Part shown: in pieces, positions 38,101-47,100 of the stretch
Position numbering within the stretch: position 1 is the first letter of the stretch
Layout of the letters: every line of letters begins with the position of its first letter
NCBI RefSeq assembly: GCF_036588685.1
Contig: NC_086386.1
Span: 47,973,878-48,037,877, forward strand
From: Mytilus trossulus
Taxonomy: Eukaryota; Mollusca; Bivalvia; Mytilida; Mytilidae
Reading direction: 5' to 3'
DNA length: 64,000 bases
Notes under the pieces: generated by a model
What the model saw: only the letters and a program-made list of their open reading frames with translations
Told to the model about the DNA's origin: nothing
Database searches by the model: none
Position numbers and translations under genes: made by a program

Positions 38101-41100
38101 TTTAACCAAACAGCAAGCTATAACATTGATAATAGTTATCAAAGGTACCAGGGTTATATCGTGTACATAAGACTCATCAGTGACGCTCGTATCTAAAGTT
38201 TTATAAAGTTTAACAAGTACAAAGTTGAAGAGCACTGATGATCCAAAATTCCAAAAAGTTGTGCCAAATACGGCTAAGGTAATCTATGCCTGGGTTAAGA
38301 AAATCCTGAGTTTTTCGAAAAATTCAAAGTTTTGTTAAACATGAAATTTATAAAAATTACCACATTATTGATATTCATGTCAACACCGGAATGTTGACTA
38401 CGGGGCTGGTGAAACCCTTGGGGACGAAACGGCCTGAAAAACTAAACGACCTGAAAAATGACATGTGTAATACTTTAAAAACGGTTTAATCCATATAAAG
38501 ACGACAACGAGAAACACTTATAAACAACATCAACAAACGACAACCACCGAAAAACAGATTCCAGACTTAGGACAGGTACAAACAGATGTGAAGTAGGTTA
38601 AAACTTTTGATAGGTACCAACAATCACCCGTATCTAAACAATAATGTAACATCACAAGATAGAAAGACACACTACTAAATGTCAACTGTTATGGCCTTAC
38701 TGAATCAAATGACATATGATTCTAGTTTGTTTTCATTGTCTAGAATTATTCCAGCAGCTCTCGTGTATTAATTATTTGTCTGTTAATTTCCAAAGTTTCG
38801 TTTTTCATTTTCCTTAAGTGTGTTGCCTATAAAGAAGGAGCTTTATGAACTAAGGATTTCGTTTTAGTTTATGTTGAATGATTGAAATTGAAATCATTGC
38901 AACTGCAATTATGGTTTAATTTATAACCTTTAAGAATATAATGATCAATATTGACCTCGAATATGTGCTATCGTCGCGGCAACATTTTTTTTAATTTTCT
39001 TCTCAATTGAAGTGGTACATAACACTATTGGGAGATAACACTGTAAAATCAGCTGAACGTTTTAATTACGTTCTACTAATAATATACATTCAGCTGCTCG
39101 ATGATCAAAATAAGGGTTTATCAAACTACTATATATCCAATGAAATTGTACCGAGAAAGTGTGTGGTTCGCTGTTGGACGTTTCGTCATCCCAGTAGTCA
39201 GCACTTCTGTATCCACATGAATGTCAGTTATAGTGGTGTTTTTTTTAATTTCATATTTACAAAATTATGAACTTTTGGAACAACTAATGATGTTCGTATC
39301 TCAGATATAGATCACCTAAGCGGTATTTGACATAACATTTTGAAAATCAGGATACTCAATGCTCCTCAACTTTGCATTTGGTTGGCCTTATTTTGACCTC
39401 TTTTTTGGTTTGAACGTCACTGATGAGTCGTATGTAGACGAAATGCGTGTCAAGCGTATCAAATGATTAGCCTGGTACCTTCGATAACTATCAAGCTTTT
39501 TGAATTTGTTTCTTATTTTTGACAAAGTGTTAAAGCAAATATTTTGTCAGAATGTAATGAAAATTAAACGAGCCAGATTAATTTAAGTCAAGGTGTTAAT
39601 GGTGTTTGGTATTAAGCCGAATTCGTAGTACTATTGAAACACTCATATCTGCATGCATGGCAAGGACATACCAACCAATGTCGTAGTGGAAAAGAAACTG
39701 ACCACTCTCATAGTTGACTCTTTTTGTATTGTTTGTTTTGGCTTTCTTTCGGGGTGACGGAGTTCGTCAAATCGTGTTTGGTGTTCAAAGAAAAGAAATT
39801 CCGCTTTTACGATTTTATTACATCAACTGCTGCAATGGCATATATCCTCTCTACGGACAAGCTCTCTGAAAAACACAATTTTATAAATCAAAAGACACAT
39901 ACAAAATAACTGATAACTGAATTAGAAATTGATATCACAGGATAAATATTTGTATTGGTTAGAAATAGAAAGCATTTGTCAACAAGTGATTGTAGGATCT
40001 ACTGCTCGTTATTGATACCCAAGCCCGATAACAATATACATCCAACAGAACGATGTAAAGGATGAATCTAAAAACGCACCACATAGTACAATTGACTTAT
40101 ATAAACCCTGAAACCAAGTTCAAGAAATCCTGGTATTGTAATTCATGAGAATAGTGAAATAAAAATGTTCAATTTGACTACCATGTGCAAAATGTTACAG
40201 GTGTTCGATAAACAGGAAGTTACTAGGATTGTCAATTTTCTGATCGAAGTCCGGTGGTTTTCTACGAACACTCCTGCTTCCTTCAGCAATAAAAACTAGC
40301 CACCACGAGATAGCTCAAAAGTGATGCTTAAAAGTAGCGTTTATATATTATGAACTTGTCTGACTTGAAATCAACAATTTGCATTATTCTAAAGAGCAGC
40401 ATAGCGTTGGATTTAAAATAAGAACACTATTTATCAATATTTTGAAAGAATTTGATACCATTCAGCCGAGACACGACAAGAAAAATATTCTTGAAATTGG
40501 ATCGCAATCCACGATTATTGACCGCACCGGGCAATGATGATATTTTTTCACAAAGTTGTTACTAATGAACAAAACTCGACATTGACTGTACTACATGTTA
40601 TCTACAGATTTTACAATACATTGAGGTTAAGATATTTGTTCAAAATGTAGAAAAACAAATTCAAGATATGATTCTTTTATTGCATACAGTTCTATCTTAT
40701 ATAATAATTTTGTATTTTATGATAGTTTTCACCAATTTTCTATATATTGAGATATTCTTTTCTTTGTTAGTGCCTTTTAACAAGGGATTTCCGTGTGCTA
40801 AAGTATTGGCTAGAAAATACAACAGCATATGGGAAGTAACATGTCTACAAAAAAACACGACTTCTGAAGACCTCGGCTAGACTTTTCAAAGACTACATAA
40901 TTACAATAAACATTCCGAGGTCAAGATGGATACAAAAGCATCTGCTAGAATGGAAATAATTATACCATGCTTACCAGTGGCATGTGCCAAAAATACCGGC
41001 TTCGAGGTTAACATTTTTCCCTCGCGCGTACTGCGACAGAACTTTGCTCTTAACTCAGAACGAACGGTACCCCTTGCACGAATACGAGTATGAATACTGT

Positions 41101-44100
41101 ATTTCTAAAAAAAAAAGACATACTACCGAATGCCAGGCGAGAGTAACCTGTCTATGACCTTTACTTAAGTTTTCATGATTCATAATGATGTTGTAGTAGT
41201 TAGATATCAAATTTTCGAAGGAGATATAATAGTTCCAATTAAAGGCTAAATAAAGGAGAATACTTACTAGTTGATACTCGCATATGAAGCGATATTGATC
41301 AAAAGAATTCTTAGTAGTCCATATCCATTCCTTAGTCAATTTGTCATATTGTATCATCACATAGACTTCTTCAGGAGAAAGATTTAAAGGGCCTGAAATA
41401 ATTAACCAAGTATTTATTTGGTATTTGGTATTGAATAACGCAAAAATTCAAATGTAATAGACAATCTTGCTTAATCCTCCTATCCAATAAACAAAAATAC
41501 AGCTTCAATGTATACGATGCCTCGTTTTTGGAAGAGATGTCTGCTGTTAGTTTCATATTCTCATAAATAAATTGTTCCTCACTGTTAGATGGAATTATAT
41601 CTCTGTTCCCAATAGTCACCGATATTTAGTCAAGTGCCATTAGACCCGATGCTTTCTCCGATAAGTATCTGTCGATTGTTAAAAAGAAAAAGTGTATTCA
41701 TTTTTTACAATGAAATAACGTCACGTCATTGGTTGAATTTCAATTGATTAGGACGTTTATAACCAATCAAGACGCTTGTGTGTACACTTTTGTAAATATA
41801 ACCAAGAATGTATTTGAATCTGAAATGGCAAATAAAAGGATAATACATGGTTTGCGATGTTTAACCTCGAAATTTTATTTTTATTTTTGTGGAAAACATA
41901 TTCTGAAATGTAATGTCATTAAAAAGCACCTAATTATTAAAAAAATAGAACTTTTTGTCTTTGGTATATTTTTTAATTTCTTTTTAAATGAGATAACGGT
42001 TATATTACGAGATAATGTATTTTTAAGCGATACATCAATAGATTCCAAAACTATATTGAAAAAATATTTGTCAATCTAGTATTTACAATTACTAATAGTT
42101 CAGAAAAAAATCAATATATATTCACAAAATAAGGGATTGTTAGTGCATTACTTATATTAGAACAGTATAATGTAATCAAATGAAACAGATGTTTGACCAT
42201 TCTTTAATCTATAATTAACTATTTGTAATGTATCTATGTTAATTTGAAGCTCACTATTAGTAATACTATAAATTCCTTGCTATACAAAACTCTTTCAGTT
42301 ACAAATCTTAAATTGTGCATGTTGCAGGCTTGTGTAGTATTTATTATTGTATAATTTGATTAAAAAATATTTTCAAAGCAAATATTTTATAGTGAAGTAT
42401 TGTCATGAACAGAATTTCATAGTTGAATATTGTCCAAAACGAGGTGACAAAATTGCATGGACAAGAACCCTATTTTATAAAGAAATATTGTCCAGGGCCA
42501 TATTTTATTATGAAATACTGTCAGTGGACAATATTTTATTTGAAATGATCTCCAACAGACAATATTTCATAGTGGACAATATTTCATGTTACTTTTACGT
42601 AAATTTTACCTTGTCCAAATGGGACAGAATTTAATGAAAATGGACCATTTTCTGTGATAAATGTAAAAATCCCATCCTTGTCTCTATCATTTGCACCGGT
42701 CCATACAGAAGGTGCATCTGTAAAAAGAATCAAATGTAAAATTGAAAACCAATAGAATAAATATAAAGTATGAGCATAAATACTCTTAAATCTCTTTTGG
42801 AGAATTGTTTTATTGGTAATAATATAGGGTTATTGCATGAATATTGGGGAATATTGTCCCGAGTAGAATTTTATATTGCACGAGCTTGCGAGTGCAATAT
42901 ATGTTCTACGAGGGACAATATTCCCCAATATTCATGCAATAACCCTTTTATTGTATAGCAATATAATATTTGAAAGTAAAAATTGGTTTAAACTATGATT
43001 TTGACGTTGATGACGTTAGAATTTATTGCACGCTAACTTTTGGTTACGTTCTGTGGGAAATATTACATTGCTATACAATAATACCAAATCTTATATTTTA
43101 TATTTACATTTGCTTCGTTGATATGAAGATCGTAAAATGAGACAAACGAAATTACTGTGGATTCATATTTATTCGTTGAATCCCAATGTTCCTGGATAAT
43201 GTGGTTAAAGACGAACCACGGAATTAAAAATTGAGCGAATGACATATTTCCTATATACTTGTATGCATAATCCAGCAAAACAAAGAAATTAATTATTAAC
43301 GAAAATGTAAGTTTTCCGTAATATTCGAAAATTGGTCACGACGAAAAAAATTCTACCACTGTGACAGTAGTCTATATTTAATCGGACAAAGACAATTTTA
43401 AGTGAATTTTTTTTCTGTAGTAAAATTAACAGTACCAATTTTCTTGCACCAGATGCGCATTTCGACAATACATGTCTCTTCAGTGATGCTGATGGTCAAA
43501 ATATTTGAAATCCAAAGCTTATATAAAAGATGAAGAGCTATAATCCAAAAGTTCCAAAAAGTATAGCCAAATCCGTCTCTTTTCCACTAACGCTTCTACA
43601 TCATAAAAACTTCCCTAATCTTTCGATAAGGTCAAAATCACGAATTAAAATCTTTATCACGAAATTTTAAATTCGTTGTCACGAAATATTAAATTCTTTA
43701 TCACGAAATGTAAATTTCGTTATCACAAAATGTTAAATTCGTTATCACGAAATGTTAAATTCGTTATCACGAAATATTAAATTCGTTATCACGAAATGTA
43801 AAATTCGTTATCAGGAATGGTAAAATTCGTTATCACGAAATGTTAAATTCGTTAATCACAAATTAAGTTTGTAACCATGCACACATTTGTAGGACTAGTT
43901 ATCACAGTTTTTCGTATATCTTAATAAGGGATTATATTCGTTGTCACATTTTTTTGTAATACGTGATTAGGATGAAGATCGTTCACACGAATTGTATTGC
44001 CTAGTTGTCACTGCTTTTTTTTAAATTCGTGGTTACTGAATAACTTCATTTAAACAGAGTTATTGTTATATTCTAAACTTACGTTTCAAATATTCATGGT

Positions 44101-47100
44101 AAACATCAAAGGTTTCTTGTAGCGTGTTCGGTCTCCACAGGTAGGCACCTGGTGAACTGGCACAAATCGACTGAAATTTAGTAAGATTACATTCATATTT
44201 ATTTTACATTTTGTTCACTGAATTTGTTTGTTAATAGTACTGTGGTTTCATTAATATTTGTTGAATGCCAGGTTTCGTGGATTTCGTGGGAACAGATGAA
44301 CCACGAAATTAAATCTTTAACCAATGACACATTTTTTATTGGCTTTATGATGACTTCAATAAAAACACCAAATTTACTACCCACGAACAAGCAAGTTTTC
44401 CTTAATCCACAAAATAAAGAATATACAAATGGTAATATATTTTTAGCAGAAAATTTTTCTTAGACTGTCAATACTACTCATCGTATGCCCACCCACTATT
44501 GTTCAAAGTTTAAGCATATACGTACTGGAATGTCAGTTAACTGCTAGTAGTCTGTTGTGATTTATGTATTATTGTCATTTCATTTATTTTCTTTTGTTTC
44601 ATCTTCTGACATCGGACTCGGACTTCTCTTGAACTGAATTTTAGTGTGCGTATTGTTATGCGTTTACTTTTCTACATTGGCTAGAGGTATAAGGGGATGG
44701 TTAAGATCTCATAAACATGTTTAACCCCGCGCAATTTTGCGCTTGTCCCCAGTCAGGAGACTCTGGCCTTTGTTAGTCTTGTATTTTTAATTTTAGTTTC
44801 TTGTGTGTAAATCGGAGTTTAGTATAACGTCCATTATCACTATACTAGAATACATTTTTTTAATAGGCCAGCTGAAGGACGCCTACATCTATGGGAGTTT
44901 ATTGCTACATTGAAGACCAATTGGTGGCCTTCGGCTGTTGTCTGCTCTATGGTCGGGTTGTTGTCGCTTTGACACATTCCCCATTTCATTTCTCAATTTT
45001 ACTTTATATATGTTTTTTTTTTTATGTCTCCCATATCGTTACAGCAGCAGACTATTATCATATTACCGACTTTTAACTCCCGCTTTATAATTTTTCGACA
45101 GGTATCCACTATGGTAGAATATACTGAATTGTACGAAGGCAATAACGAGCAGCCAAAAGAAGTAAAATTTAATATATAATCGGTGCAATTTTGGGGGAAA
45201 GTAATGTTTTCCGCTGATAAAGTCGTGTATAGAAAGTATTTAACAGAAAACTTTCCCTCAAAGTTATTCAGATTGATATCTTTGTTCTTGCTTGACCGAG
45301 TACCAGGATGTTCTTCCTCAGAGATGATAATCTATAGAAGAAATTCTGGAGTTAAAAGTCGGTAATATGAAATGGTCTATTTGCAGTCAGTATTACACCA
45401 GAGACAATTAAGCTCTTTATTGTACTATTATTCTACTATCAAAATACTATTGTTGACTCAGATTAAATGGTGTTCAACTGAATTTGCTTCGTTTTACATC
45501 ACTAAAAGCGTCACACGTCACAAGGTATTTCAAGTATAAAAAATGTTTTTTTTTTATCCAAAAATAACCAGACCTTCAACAACCTACTATATAAATAAAT
45601 ATTGGAACAACACCAAAAACAAGATCATGTAAAACTTATAAAATTGGGTTTGAAAGTCGGCATTCTTCGTATAATAAATCGGGTTATCTTTCGTTATACT
45701 TAAACTGTAATGATAACGTAGTAAATTACCCAAGGCAGGGATTAAAACAGACTTCTATATTCTCAATTGATGAAAACACCAAAGATACCTTTATTGTAAA
45801 TTTTTATTAATTTTATTTTCTGCCTTAATAGTGATTTATAAACATTCTCACCTGAGCTTCTTCCCACGGTTTACCGTTTCCATTATATGAATAACAATTA
45901 GCACTACTTGCTTGGTTTGTCAACAACTTGAAATCCCTTGGGCAAGTAGTGTCTGGAACACATGGCGATTTGAAAGCTGAAAACCATATGGGTTAAATTT
46001 ACTCAACAGTCGCAATTAAAACACAAAAAGAAAAAGCCATGGCATATTGAAAATAACGTAATGAATGAATCACCACGATTAAATACAGAACGTCATTATA
46101 ACATTAACGGTACCAATATTTCTGAACCAGGTTCTCTTTTTCGATAATCAATGTCACGTTAGAGATGCTCAAAACAAAATAAAACATAACAAAGGTATAC
46201 AACTATAATTGAAAATCCAAAACAGGAAAAACAGTATAACCAAAGCTGGACAAAGTATAAGAGCTTTGCATGCGGTAAATATATTCCTTCATTGTGAATA
46301 ATACGAATATACATGCTATATACATATAGAAGATACAGTTATTTATTTGATTATAATAAGAAGATTTGGAATAATTGCAAATAAAACAACTCTTCAAAAA
46401 TAATTTATTATCGTGGTTTTGCATAAGTCTGTATTCAAGCCCTTATAAGATCGGTCATTCTTTGAAATTTTGATTGTGTGGTATCCAACGAATAATAATA
46501 ATTTTCAGAGTATGTTAAAACATTACAGCTGACGTAAGGCATTTTTTCTTTATTTATTGAATATTAATCGTCGTTTAGATTACCTTAGCCGTATTTGGCA
46601 CCACATTTTGGAATTTTGGGTCCTCAATGCTCTTCAACTTTGTATTTATTTGGCTTTTTAACTATTTTGATATGAGCGTCACTGATGAGTCTTATGTAGA
46701 CGAAACGCGCGTCTGGCGTAAAAAATTATAATCCTGGTACTTTTGATAACTATTCGATTGAAACTTAGTCAACATTCATTTATTGAATATAAAAATATTG
46801 CAAAATAATCACATGTAAACATATAAACGTGCTTCTTTCCAAGTGTAAACTATGCAGACGTTAAGTCAAAATAAAATGAAGAACAGAAAAAATAAATCTG
46901 AACATTGAAACGAAGAAATATTCAAGGACACAGCTGAAACAACTTTTATTAATTTCTTTTTCTTTGACTGGAACATCGCAAATGTGCTATTTTAAGTACA
47001 AACATGTCATACTTAGATGTTTTGTCTTTTTTAAGCACAAAATATTTCAATTCCATGTTTTTATTTCCCCAAAAGTTAACTATCTCTGCCTATAAAAATT

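Noticed and set aside
41729-42079. 116-residue open frame on the plus strand
   Set aside because: Rich in F, I, K and N as expected from AT-rich DNA, with no domain, no splice context and no repeat match.
43627-43860. CRISPR-like array
   Set aside because: Units are contiguous 22 bp repeats without unique spacers, in an animal intron.
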